Below the pieces are notes generated by a model. The model worked only from the letters and a program-made list of their open reading frames with translations, was not told the origin of the DNA and did not search any database. A stretch of 64,000 bases of DNA from Scenedesmus sp. ARA3 (taxonomy: Eukaryota > Chlorophyta > Chlorophyceae > Sphaeropleales > Scenedesmaceae), in contig RWJK01000305.1 of NCBI GenBank assembly GCA_004335835.1, positions 1-64,000 of the forward strand, written 5' to 3'. Shown in pieces: positions 32,961-43,564 of this stretch. A program made the position numbers and the translations under genes. Numbering within the stretch: position 1 is the stretch's first letter; each line of letters begins with the position of its first letter.

Positions 32961-34616
32961 ATGGCACGTAGATCACTTGCTCTGCTGCTGGTGGCGGGCC
33001 TCGCGCTGGCTGGTAGGCAGGCCGGGCTCGGGAGCTGTGCTGCTGTTGTTTGCCGGCCAGTCTCTGGTGTACTGACCGTCTGCACATGATGGTTTTCAGG
33101 CGTGATGGGTCAGCCCAGTGAGCTGCTGAACCAGCTGAGCGCTGCTACGCCGGGCAGCCTGACCACGGCCATCTACTTCCCCGAGCACCCAACCAAGCAG
33201 TTCCCTGCCGGGGATGTGGTGAGTGGACCAACTCGCAATAAAGTTCAGTTTCATTCATACCGAACAAGCTATGCAGCAGCTGACGCGGTGGCTGTCCGCT
33301 GCTGCAACTGCAGATTACTGCCGTGATCAGTGCCCACAACGATGCAAGCAAGGCTTACAACCTGACCGCCATTGTGGCCTCTTTGAACAGCCCCATGGAC
33401 TTCAGCATGTACATCCAGAACTTCACCCACCAGGTGTGTGCAGCACTGGCCTGTTGGGAGAGCAAACAGCAAGGGGCAAACAGCAGCGCACTCAAAACAG
33501 TTGCGAGGCTGATGCCTACAAATGTCGTGCGCATGCTGGGCTGCTGGCGCCCAGAACCCGTTGCTTCAATGCTAAGTTTGGCTTGCTACATGTGCACGCT
33601 CAGACTGCAGCATGGGGGAATCAAGCAGGTTCATGTGGTGGTTGGGCGGTTGGGGCAGTACGATCTGTTACTGTAGCAGCAGGCGTCAGCACGGAGCGCT
33701 GGATAGTTGCAGCAGCTGGCTCAGAAGCTGTACATCACGGTTGTTGTTTAGCTCGCAAATAACTGCATTGCCATCTGAATCTATGTCCCGCTGCCCGCAT
33801 TCAAGCAGCTGGACATGATACTGCAGCTGTGAAGATCACTTGGGGTTACGTTGCTTACAGCCTCCCTTGCTGCTGGCTGTTTCCAATCGTCATCAACAAT
33901 CACCTCTGCTGCTGCTGCTGCTGCTGCCGCTTCCCCCAGGTGTACTTCAAGGAGCTGCCTGCTGGCCAGGAGGTGTCCCTGGAGTACAAGTTCAGGCTGG
34001 CGCCCCAGGTGCCCACACGCGACTTCAGCGTGGCTGTGCACCTGGTGTACGAGGAGATGGGCACGCCCAGCTTCTACAGCAACACCGTGTTCAACGGAAC
34101 CGTGGAGGTGGTTGAGAAGCCGCGCCTGATCGACACAGAGGGGCTGTTCATGGGCGCCATGATCATCGGCACCACCGGGCTCATCGGTGAGTGAGGCTGA
34201 CCGTTGTATTTATGCATGTCTTGTCCGTTCCCTGCTTTGAGACAGCCGCAAGTTGAGTAGTGAATGACATTCCATTGGGCTGTGCTATCAGCGGATTGCT
34301 AGTGAGTGCTGCTGGGCTGTGGCACATGAAATTAACACCACAGCCTCTCATAGGGGCCATGATATTCAACCATGGACCCGATCAGTGTCTGACCTGCTGC
34401 TGCACTCCTGCGTGTCTGCTGCTGCTGCTGCTCCTCGCAGCCTACTGGGCCTTCAGCAACGCCGGCGACAAGTTTGGCATGAAGAAGGCGGCTGGCAAGA
34501 AGAAGGTGCGTGCTGAGGCTGTGGCCTTTGATGAGGACGAGTGGGTGAAGGGCACGCCCTATGACGTGGACAAGCGCAGGAGGGCGGCAGCAGCCGGCAA
34601 GGGCGCCAAGCAGTAG
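32961..34616 (+). CDS. Translocon-associated protein subunit alpha (TRAP-alpha/SSR1)
   Basis: An ER membrane subunit of the TRAP complex beside Sec61, assisting insertion of some nascent chains. Exons are 32961-33012, 33100-33218, 33314-33433, 33940-34186 and 34441-34616; phases close, giving 237 residues. It has a signal peptide (MARRSLALLLVAGLALA, cleavage near 17-20) and a lumenal beta-sandwich with TTAIYFPEHPTKQFPAGD, ISAHNDASKAYNLTAIVASL, FSMYIQNFT and ELPAGQEVSLEYKFRLAPQ. One membrane helix follows (about 164-188; FMGAMIIGTTGLIGAYWAF), then a short cytosolic tail with lysines (KKAAGKKK) and DEDEWVKGTPYD. Length and order match plant TRAP-alpha. NFT and NGT are possible N-glycosylation sites. 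Confidence 0.93.
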
Positions 34617-34693
34617 TTCTGCTGCAGTTGCTGCATCGGGGTCTAGTGCAGCCGGTTGCTGCAGTGAGGTTGCAGTGGGGTCTGGTGCAACCG

Positions 34694-34789
34694 TTTGCAG
34701 CGGTCTTTGCGCAGCTGGAGCTGTTGTTTGCAGCGGTCTTTGCGCAGCTGGAGCTGTTGTTTGCAGCGGTGTTGCGCAGCAGGTTGCAG
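34694..34789 (+). repeat. 33-nt tandem repeat in the TRAP-alpha 3' flank
   Basis: Unit beginning TTTGCAGCGGTCTTTGCGCA, nearly three copies, starting about 80 bases after the stop codon. A looser repeat of TTGCAG/GGTC elements precedes it. Confidence 0.85.
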
Positions 34790-35661
34790 CAGTGCATGCG
34801 GAGCAGCAGGGTGGCTCGCTGCAGCGGGAAGGCGCGCAGAGCCGGGCTGCGTAGCGGACGTGAGGGGTGGGTGTTAGCAAGCTGGGTGCTGCCGGGATAG
34901 GCAGCACGGTAGGTGGGCAGGGGCTGATGGTGGTGCCATCAGTAATCAGCAGCCGAAGCACGTGCTGTGCTGTGCACAAGGCCAGTCTGGCCGTGTAGGG
35001 GCCTTGCAGCTGCAGCTGGCATTCTTTTGTTGTCACTACACCATGGCATGCTGGTGGCGCTGTGTGCTGTTGCACAGCGATGCCCGAGCATGTTGTGCAG
35101 CAGCGTGGCCTAACTTTGCTTTGCGCAGTGGTGCGCATGAAACCTCTGCCCTGTGCTGCCATAGCAATGGTGAAACAGCATCAGGGGCTTGATGTCTCTG
35201 TGCTCTAGTGTACTGGCAGGTGTAGCCTGTACTGCCGTGTATCATCTGTCAGCTGTTTGTTCGTGATTGATGACATACCAACAATGTCGCATATGTTGCC
35301 CCGGCAGCCTTTTCGCTTTGTGCTGCTTGAAGTTTTGCTCTGGTACGTCTGTTGTGTGTGGTTGGCTTCGCTGGTGGGGGTAACAAGAAGAACAAACGCA
35401 GCATTTTGTGGGTCTTATCTTCAGCTTTGCTTTGTATGGATGGCGGTGAGCGCTTAGAGAGAGCCGCGTTGCAATCTTTTGAGACACTGCAAACTTCATC
35501 ATTGAACTCTCCAAGAAAATGCAGCGCCCGTGGTGCAATTGTAACGTGCGGTTGCGCTAGCATGCAAATAAAGAAACGGGTTGGTTCAATGTTGTACAGG
35601 TGTGACCGGTAGCTGCATGACTGATCGCTTATGCATCTGTCTTAATCGTGTCGACAGAAAG

Positions 35662-35696
35662 GTATCCGTGCCACATTGCGTCATTGGCACGGATAC
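35662..35696. promoter_or_regulatory. Perfect 12-bp inverted repeat with 11-nt loop
   Basis: GTATCCGTGCCA at 35662-35673 is exactly complementary to TGGCACGGATAC at 35685-35696. It lies about 95 bases upstream of the start codon at 35790, so it could be a 5' UTR hairpin or a dimer-binding site. No known element is matched. Confidence 0.6.
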
Positions 35697-35789
35697 GCTT
35701 CGCTTGCCAGGTCAAACTAATAGGAAGCTCATCGTTACTCATCGTGTTGTATCTTTCTTGAAGTTAAAACCCACTTTCATCGCGCTGCC

Positions 35790-37544
35790 ATGAAGTTGAG
35801 CCTGCAACAACCCCGCCCAGCAGCTGGCTCTTTGGTGCCATCAGCGCCTGTTGCGGCCCAGCTGCGGCACGTGCACAATGTCTTTGCGCGGTTAAATCGG
35901 CGACATGTTGCAAGCAGACACACACGCACCGCACCAGCAGCAGCAGCAGCAGCAGTGGCCTCAACAGCAGCGACAGCATCAGTAGAGCCACAACTAGCAG
36001 CAGCACTCTGGAGCATGCCATACGCTCCCACCAGAATCCACGTGGTGTACGGCACTCCTGCAAGCATCACAGAGATCATACCACTGCAGCTGGAAGACCT
36101 GCGGCCTGCAAATTTGACCAAGCCTGCACTGCTGGAGTTCCTGCAGTCAAATTTGACCACACGCGCAGCATCGCAGAAGGGCGTACAGTGCATGGTGCTG
36201 TCCAGTTCTGCCTACCTGCCCTCGCAGCTCGACACCATCAGCAGCCTTGCACGCGGCATTGGCATCAGCGTCGCACTGTGCACCAGCGGAGTGAACAAAC
36301 ACATTCTGTTCATGCCGTCGCTTGCTGGCCTGGAAAATGATGAGTGGGGGCAGCTCGCCGCAAGCATCACACAGTCGACGTGCGAGCTACTTGCGCCAAC
36401 GTTTGGCAAGATGCAGCAGCTGTCAGAAGAGCGCCTGGCGGATGCCAGGGATGCTGAGCAGATGCTGAACCGCCAGCTGAGCCTGTGGCACGCACCAAGC
36501 TGGGGAGCCACCCTGCAGCAGGAGCTGGAGTCAAAGCGTGCATGGCGGCGCTGGATGGCAGGTGAGGCAAGCGCCAGCAGGCCCACAGGCTGTTGACTAG
36601 CCAGCCTTGCTTTGCTGCAGCAGCCTCAGACTGTCCTGACCAGGCTCACAGGCGTGCAGCCTAGCCAGCCGTGCTACAGCAGCTGCAAACGGTGACAAAC
36701 AGGCTGACGTAGTGTCTGCAGCAGAGCATGCTTGTTGTGACTCACCATGTTGAATTGTTGGGTCAGGAATTGAACTGTTAGGTCAAGCTGGCAGCGTGTG
36801 CTGGCGTACTCAGCAGGTGCTGTTCAGCAGGTGCAGCGCACCTTGGACAACCCTGGTCGTGCATGTTGCGTGTTCGTGCTGGGTGGGCTATTCTTGTGGC
36901 AGTATGTGCGTGCAGCCATGCACATGCTGCCAATATTTTGACTATTCCCCTGTGGCCAGTGCAACTTGCCACCAAGGGCCAGGGCCCTGGTACCTCAGCC
37001 TTAGTCAGCCAGCGATTGTGTGCAGCTGACTATTCTTATCTGCAATTTGAATCTCTCAACTGCCACAACTCATGCGCGCACCAAACGGCATGCTGTGTCA
37101 CCGTTTTCACTGCATCTACCGTGCATCTGCTGTGCATCTGCCCTGCATCTGTCATATGCAGTGCGCAGCCTGATGGGACCCCCAAGCCTGGCAGCTGCCC
37201 GCAAGCTGATTGAGAGGAAGGGCATGTACATGGTGGAGCTGCAGCTGCCACTTGCTGAGATGCTGCCAGCAGCTGAGCAGGCACCAGCAGCAAATGATGA
37301 TGATGATGCAGCCTCTCCCAGCCGCTGGTGGGGTGGTGGCGGCAGCAGCAGCACCGGCAGCAGGCGGCGGGCGTCTGCAAAGGCGGCAGCTGCTGCTGCT
37401 GCAGGCAGCGCAGGCGCGGGTAATGCGGCTAGGCAGGCGGAGACTGTGCTGGTGATTGCTTGCTTTCCACTTGATGAGGAGTCAGCAAAGCTGCTGCTGG
37501 CAGAGGCTAAGGGTGACTGCTTCAACGATGTGCTCTTGGCATGA
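35790..37544 (+). CDS. Unknown protein with an organelle-targeting-like N-terminus
   Basis: Two exons, 35790-36561 and 37162-37544, joined in phase 1, give 384 residues. I do not recognise the family. Residues 1-60 are rich in Arg, Ala, His and Ser (VFARLNRRHVASRHTRT), as in transit peptides. The middle has ordinary globular composition with alternating hydrophobics (ALWSMPYAPTRIHVVYGTP, VQCMVLSSSAYLPSQL, GIGISVALCTSGVNKHILFM), suggesting an alpha/beta fold. A helical stretch follows (ERLADARDAEQMLNRQLSLW). Exon 2 has a Ser/Gly/Ala linker, then LVIACFPLDEESAKLLLAEA before the end. No catalytic motif was seen. Splice sites are standard and the reading is convincing as protein. Confidence 0.75.
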
Positions 37545-38240
37545 TGACAGCAAATTTTTGAGCAAAGAGAAAAGGATATGTGTTTGTGCATGTGGTAAGA
37601 GCTGTGCGAAGTTGGATTCATGCCTTGAAAGCAGTCTTATGCAGCATCAGCTTGCGCTGTGAGTGTAGTGCTGACGGCGTATTGTTGCCCGGCTCCGCGC
37701 CTATTTTGGGGCGCCACGGTTCGCTGAACTACATGCAGCTGTAGGCAGGTTCATGACCAGCTCCACTTGTCAGCCACGGGTGCTGGTCCCAACATGGCAT
37801 AACGTTGCGTTAGGTTATGTTAAACACATGACACAATGTTCCAGGGTGACAGCAATGACACGGGCCCGTGCCTACGCTGCTGCACAAGCACAGAATAAAA
37901 GCGGGTGGTGCTTGTGACGAGTCTCATATCTGCTATATGGCAGTCAAACATGCAGCTCTGTGCATGCTGACATATGGTCTGGGTTCAATAAGTGGGTTAT
38001 ACAGTCAACTGGTGTCTGCAGCAGCCGTACAGACTGTGCATACAAGCAGCTGACAACAAATGCAACGATAAGCAGACAACTATTACAAGCAACAACGACA
38101 GCAGCTCACAATTTCGGATACAATCAACAACTCATCAGCCGGCAGCTGCCGCTTTGCAGTACAAACCGCAGTGCAGCTAATCCAACAACCAACTGGAACC
38201 ACTTCTCAATGCAACACGCGCCCAAGGTGCGCCTAAGCAG
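37545..38240. other. Intergenic between convergent genes
   Basis: About 700 bases between the unknown gene (+) and the esterase (-). Nothing coding was recognised. Confidence 0.5.
38083..38087 (-). terminator. Possible TGTAA polyadenylation signal (esterase)
   Basis: TGTAA on the minus strand about 155 bases after the esterase stop codon, a usual spacing for green algae. Confidence 0.4.
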
Positions 38241-39827
38241 CTATGCAGGGCACGCCTTGCTTCTCAACGCAGCCGCAAAGAAAGCACCCATCTCTTTTGC
38301 AGCAGCCTGGGCCTCAGGCAGTTCATTGACTGCCTGGAACACGTGCCACATGGCATCATAGGGCGAGATCAGCGCATGCCCTGGCCCTTGTGCTGCCTCC
38401 TGCATCTTGTGATACAGCAGCACTGCATCACTCAGCAAGACCTCCCGCAGCCCAACTTGAATCAGCACCGGTGGCAGCTTTCCTGCAGGAAAAATTGCTG
38501 CATAGTCAGCACGCACCGGAGATACCAGCGGGTCCGCAAACAGGGACGTATCACCGCCAACGTAACGCACACCCATATCGAATGATGAAGACTTACTGCT
38601 GTCAGGCAAACTGCCAGGTAGTATCGGATCTACGCCGGCTAGTGTAGCAGCTGTATCAAGCTGCCTGCCCAACTCAGCCCACGGCAAAAAACATGCCCAA
38701 GGCAGCAGGCAGCGCTGCGCCTTCTCTCTGCAGTGCAATAGCCACAGCTGCCACAAGGCCACCACCAGCTGAGTCCCCCAGTAGCACAATGTTAGAGCCC
38801 TTGTAGCCTTGCTGCAGCAAGTCCTTGAACACTGACAGCACATCGTTGAGGCCTGCAGGAAAGGGGTGCTCTGGTGCCAGCCTGTACTCGACGCACAGTA
38901 TGGCCAGGCCTGCTGCTGCAGCTGTTGGAGCGACAGTGCTCCACTGGCTGTGGCAGGACCCAGACACATAGCCTGCAAAGCAATGTGCAGCAGCAGAACA
39001 GCAGCAGCAGCACAGCAGCAGCAGCAGCCTATGCTGAGCAACATCGTGTCTGCAGGTGACCAGGGTGCACAGGCTCCCTAGCTTGCCCTTATCCACAGGC
39101 CTCATATAGGAACACTTGGGAATAGAATGGCTGGCTGCAGTGTTGCAGTATCAGACACCAAGAGTATTGGAAAGGTTCATCTTGCTTGCAGCTAAACAGC
39201 ATTGCCCAGGGGATGAAGCAGCAATTTCTTTCATCTGCTCGCATTGACCTGCCATACACAAGAGGTATCCCAACTTCTCAGGCCAATTTGCAAACAGCAC
39301 GCCTTGCTGCCGGCCAACCAAGCTGCACACTCACCCCCGCCATGCAGATATACCAGCAGGCGCGTGTCGCCCACGCTGCTGCTAGCATTCACGCCTTTAG
39401 GCATACCAAACACGACTGGCACGCCCGCAATGCCCTCGTTGCGGGATTCACGCAGGTGCTCCCGCTGTGCTGCAACTGATCCGTTGATGCTGAAGTTGTA
39501 CAGCAGCTGCCGCAGCACGGATATGTCGGAGTTGTTGCTGAGCCTGCCGCCAATGAAGCCGTTTTGTCCTGCTGCTGATGCATTGGACAAGAAGTGGCGA
39601 GCCTGCTGGCTGGCTGTTGATGGAACGAAGCAGAAGGGACGTGATGCATCCGATAAGGTCCTTGCAGGAGTGCAGTTGCCAGGACTGCTCTGCTTCAGCG
39701 CATCTGCAGCAGGTGAGGGTGCTGGTGCTGCAGTCAAATGCCTCACTGGAGCTGCATGGATGTGCAAGCACTGTTGGCAGCTGAGCACGAGGAGGCTGAG
39801 GAATACAGTAGGAAACAAGGCAATCAT
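38241..39827 (-). CDS. Secreted HSL-type alpha/beta-hydrolase (esterase), with an apparent frameshift
   Basis: A carboxylesterase of the hormone-sensitive-lipase family. Exon 1 is 39335-39827 and exon 2 is 38241-38972, joined in phase 1. There is an N-terminal signal sequence (MIALFPTVFLSLLVLSCQQ). The oxyanion-hole HGGG spans the splice junction (about 162-165), then YVSGS. The nucleophile Ser is in GDSAGG (about 232), preceded by VEYRLAPEHPFPAG. The Asp/His side follows in LLSDAVLLYHKM and AMWHVFQ, with DPLVSPVRAD before it. The frame breaks at an A6 run at 38686-38691 (T6 on the sense strand): upstream it reads PAALGMF, downstream LPWAELGRQL. One base fewer would restore the family pattern. 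So this is either a recent pseudogene or a sequencing error; all catalytic residues are present. Confidence 0.85.
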
Positions 39828-40878
39828 GGGTGTATCTGGTGCGTGAGAGCAGTGTTTCAGCGGGGGTGCTGTTGCGACACAAGGAGGATGGAGGACACGC
39901 AGCTGCTGTTGGCCTAGCCTTGCAGATGTTCAATCGTAGTACTAATCCTCTCGCTGCAGCATGAACTCAAGACCGTTTCCAAGAGGTGCACAACGACCAG
40001 GCTTACGAAGATGAGGATTCAACTGTCACCGCCGAATTACACCCGACGTGCCTTATACGGAGCTGCGCGCTTGCTGCATGCACATAACTCAGTCGCTTTT
40101 TCTGTTCTTGGTGGTATAAATTTCGTATCTGCTCTTATTGATGCCACGTGTACCTTGTTTGCAGGAATTATGTGAACTCATGTCAAAACTCTGGACCTCC
40201 TGCCCGCAGCTCGGCATGTAATGCGGCGGTAGCGCAATACGCATACACCTCTGTTTACACACACAATACCTCACCCGTCTGCGCTGCGTGTCTGCTAGCA
40301 GCCAGAAACTGCATGTTGGCCAGTTCATTGCCCTGGCAGTGGCCAGCTCACACCTTGATGCAGTGCAGGTGACGTTACAGGCACTACATGGCATGCACAA
40401 TGTACATTGTAAACGGTGTGCAAAAGCCTTCTCGTTTTTTGTGTTACACGACGGGAACACAGCCCGTTTTCTAGCCAATGACAGGCTCATTGGGCAACCA
40501 CTCCATCAACCATCCACTCCATTGAAGATGAAGATGATCTTTAGGAACTTCCAGCTTGCCGCACCATGACAGGAATACACAAGAGTAGTTCACACGACCC
40601 GCAGCAGCCACAGGGCTGGCACGTCCCTTTTGGTACATGCTGCTGCCACCAGCACACTACAATCCCTTGCTCGCAGCCACAAACTGTGCCAATCATGCAC
40701 ATACTAAGCAGGCATGCACAAGCTGCGACACAGCACAACTGCGGGTCAGCGCAAGAGTGACAAGAGCACCCTCTTCAAGGCTAACCATGCCGCAGCCGGC
40801 AGACGGATGACAAAATTTCAAAACAAGCTGTTGATTCTGAGCCTGACCGATACCAGACACGAAACCTGCACATACCGC
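39828..40878. other. Intergenic, esterase (start) to secreted-protein gene (end)
   Basis: About 1 kb between two minus-strand genes. No supported gene. It should hold the esterase promoter. TGTAA on the minus strand at about 40375-40379 may end the neighbouring gene. Confidence 0.45.
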
Positions 40879-41703
40879 TCAACTCGCCTGCACTTTGCCT
40901 GTTTGCTGCTGCTGCGGCTGCTGCTGCTGCTGCTGCTTGGCCGCTGCTGCCGCCGCCACCTCCTGCGCCGCCTGCAGCCTGAACATGCGCCCGTTGGCCA
41001 GCAGCTGCTGATCAAGCTCTGTAGGGGCACTACTAGCATTACTGAAGCAGTACTTGGGCGCCTGCCACAGCTTCTTTGGCAGGGCTTCATTTTCATTGAA
41101 TTCAAGCACATGGAACTCTGCGCTGCTCCACAGGAAGGTCCAGCGCACCGGCTTGGCGTTGTCCACGTCAGCATAGTAGTTGATGAAGTCTGCAGGGGCA
41201 GCGGCAGCAGCGGCACCAGCAGCAGCGGCAGCAGCAGCAGCAGCAGCAGCAGCAGGCATTGAGGCATAGTTGCATGGTTGTTGTTGCTGCCGTTTGTTGC
41301 TGAAAGAGCAGCAACATCTGCCCGAACACCTGTCCGGAGAAATCTGCCTGTAATTAGCAGCGCACAACCTCACAGGTTGCCACTGTGTATTAAACCGCCC
41401 ATTCGCCTTTACCGTCTGCTGCACTGCTGCTGCGGCAGCGACGCACTGGTGCGCTGGCTGTTTGTAGTGCAACCATTGGTCGAAAACTGCCCTGTCAAAA
41501 GCCCCAGCGCCACTCCAACATGCAGCCCGCTCCAGCTTTCTGCAGCCTCACCTGCTTTGGTCCACACGTCGCACACAAAGGTGTCTGTCTCCGTCTGCCC
41601 CAGGTGTGTGCTGTTTGCCAGCCAGTCTGGGGTGAGGATGCCCACGTCAAAGTGCAGCACCTTGCACACAGGCTCGTCACGCGAGAAGATGAAGCTGGTG
41701 CCT

Positions 41704-41747
<44 letters not shown>

Positions 41748-43239
41748 ACATTATGGACACCATCAATTGTGTATACTGAGGAGGGCAATTGGCTTGCTTG
41801 CAGGGGGCAGGGGCACAAGAGAAGATGAAGCTGGTACCAACTGCATGTAAGCGTTCGAGCCGAAGCGATCAGCCAATGATGATTCTGATTACGATACACA
41901 GGCTGCCAGAAGATGAAGGAAGTTGCTGCAGCAGCGGCCACAGACAAGCAGTCAGTCGCGTTGTTGGAGGACTGTGCATGCCCAACACACGGCAGCATGC
42001 ATCCATTCGTGGGACCCATTTGGGCAGGTGTGTGCGCATTCCGTATGCACATGGCTGTTGTTGGTGGCTGCTGCTGTTGCTGGCTAGCAAAGGCAGCAGC
42101 CACTACAGGCTGCTGCTGGTGACGGCTGGCTGCCAGCTGCTGTGGGTGCTGGCCACTGCCCGCTGTGCTGCTGGTGACCAGCTGCTGCTGCCGCTGATTG
42201 GCAGCTGCTGTGCGCGGCCGCTATTTTGAAATACTGAATGCAGCTTACCACCTAAGCCGACATTGTACGAGCGGCCCTGGCAGCAATGCTCACCGTTGTT
42301 CCACTCCAGGTCCCACACGGTGCCCGCCTTTCCCAGCTGGTTGGCGATGATGTTCAGGTTGGCGCCCAGCTTCCTGCAGGTGGCGCAGACAAGAGACAGG
42401 CCTGAACAAGAAAGCAGTACGTGACAACACAGCACTGATCAATGTATGTGCATCAGCATCCCATAGGGAGGCATAGCAAGGGCAGCTTCTGAGCAGTGCG
42501 GTTCATACTGTGAAGCCTTGAGGTGAGCCTGGGGCATGACGGCAGCCAGATGTTCACTGCAACATGAGGAGTGTCATTCATCCTGCTGATAAGCATGTGT
42601 TGGCTGCTACACCAAGTCTTCACAAGGTGGCAGCTGGATGTGTGCTTGCTCCTGCAGCAACCCAGCTCTATGCGGCAACCAGCGTGCTGGTCACCAGTTG
42701 GCTGTCATGCTGCAATCGCAACTGTGCCAATGCACATGCCGGCTGGATGCTGTGTGTGCATTGCATGTGCATTTGCTCTGCTGCAGCATCTCTACCTGCA
42801 CAAAGGTACTTGCAAAAGCCAGCAACGGTTGCAATGGTTCATCTGCTGCTGCTTGTACATAGCCACACTCAGCAAACTGGGCAGCTGCAGAGCTGTTGCT
42901 GTGCGCTGCTTGCACTCACCAGTCATAGTACAGTGTAGTGAGCGCTAGCTTGTTTGTGCGGTTTTGAAACAGAGTTGCTTTGAACTTCTCAGGCCAAATA
43001 GGCGGTGTGGCTCGCCATGGGGCGCTGCTGCCTCCACTACCACCGCTGCTGCTGCTGCCACTGCTGTCACCAACTGCCTGCTGCTGCAGGGGTTCAGTGG
43101 ACGCTAAGTATGCCTGTATCTTACTTAGGTTTGGCAGTTCTAGTGTTGTACTGCTCGGTAAGCATCCTAGAAGCAGGCATGCCACGCATGCAAGCAGTAG
43201 ACAGGTGCGCATTGTTCTGCGGTGTTCGTCAGTGAGCAT
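40879..43239 (-). CDS. Secreted plant-type protein of unknown function
   Basis: Matches, from memory, a land-plant family of secreted or ER proteins with no experimental function (sometimes loosely labelled as a glycosyl-group transferase). Exons are 42920-43239, 42294-42373, 41552-41701 and 40879-41189; phases close, giving 286 residues. ATG 43239 is the first in frame. ATG 43212 gives a cleaner signal peptide (MRTCLLLACVACLLLGC) and may be the true start. Family blocks: PPIWPEKFKATLFQNRT, LYYDW followed by NLNIIANQLG, VWDLEWNNGTSFIF, FDVGILTPDWLANSTHLG, FVCDVWTKADFINYYADVD, PVRWTFLWS, and KKLWQAPKYCF. Four cysteines in the core could form disulfides. The tail is poly-A/Q. An intron echo of exon 3 lies near 41812-41846. 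Confidence 0.85.
41704..41846 (-). repeat. CAG run at an acceptor plus a short exon-head echo
   Basis: Positions 41704-41744 are a pure triplet run (CTG on the sense strand) directly before the exon 3 acceptor. Positions 41812-41846 repeat GAGAAGATGAAGCTGGT from the head of exon 3. A fainter copy of AGAAGATGAAG is at about 41908-41918. Confidence 0.7.
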
Positions 43240-43564
43240 GTATGCAGACTCTAGATCGGCAATTTCAGAAGAACGGTTCGATGAAGTGAAGCAGAAGCTG
43301 CAAAGCGACCAGTACTCGTCACAAGGTCAAAACCTACAAAACAACAAGTTCACAACGAGCAGGTGGTCGCAGGTAATGTCGTGTCCTTTTCACAGACACC
43401 TCCCGAATTCATATATCCTCTATAACTGTATATGCTTACACTAGGAGTCTTGATCGTTCCTCAAACGAGCACAAACAGCAGCAAATCAGGGGCAGGAAGG
43501 AACCCGGTGGCAAGCTAGGCAATCGCAGGACACCATCGAATATTGTGTGCTGATAGGCACACGA
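43240..43564. promoter_or_regulatory. Compact divergent intergenic region
   Basis: Only about 325 bases separate the start codons of the secreted-protein gene (-) and the 11-mer-repeat gene (+), the shortest divergent gap in the window. No core motif was recognised. Confidence 0.45.

Larger units (their letters stand above)
34617..35789. other. Intergenic, TRAP-alpha to unknown gene
   Basis: Contains a 33-nt tandem repeat (34694-34789), a TGTAA at about 35538-35542 (possible TRAP-alpha polyadenylation signal) and a perfect 12-bp stem-loop at 35662-35696. No supported gene. Confidence 0.5.

Noticed and set aside
34345..34372. Possible echo of the TRAP-alpha TM exon in intron 4
   Set aside because: Only a short stretch resembles the exon (GGGGCCATGATATTC against GGCGCCATGATCATC) and it lacks the exon edge and donor.
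42215..42293. Extra exon of the secreted plant-type gene near its second intron
   Set aside because: The direct join from 42294 to 41701 restores the family motif WNNGTSFIF, so no exon is needed.
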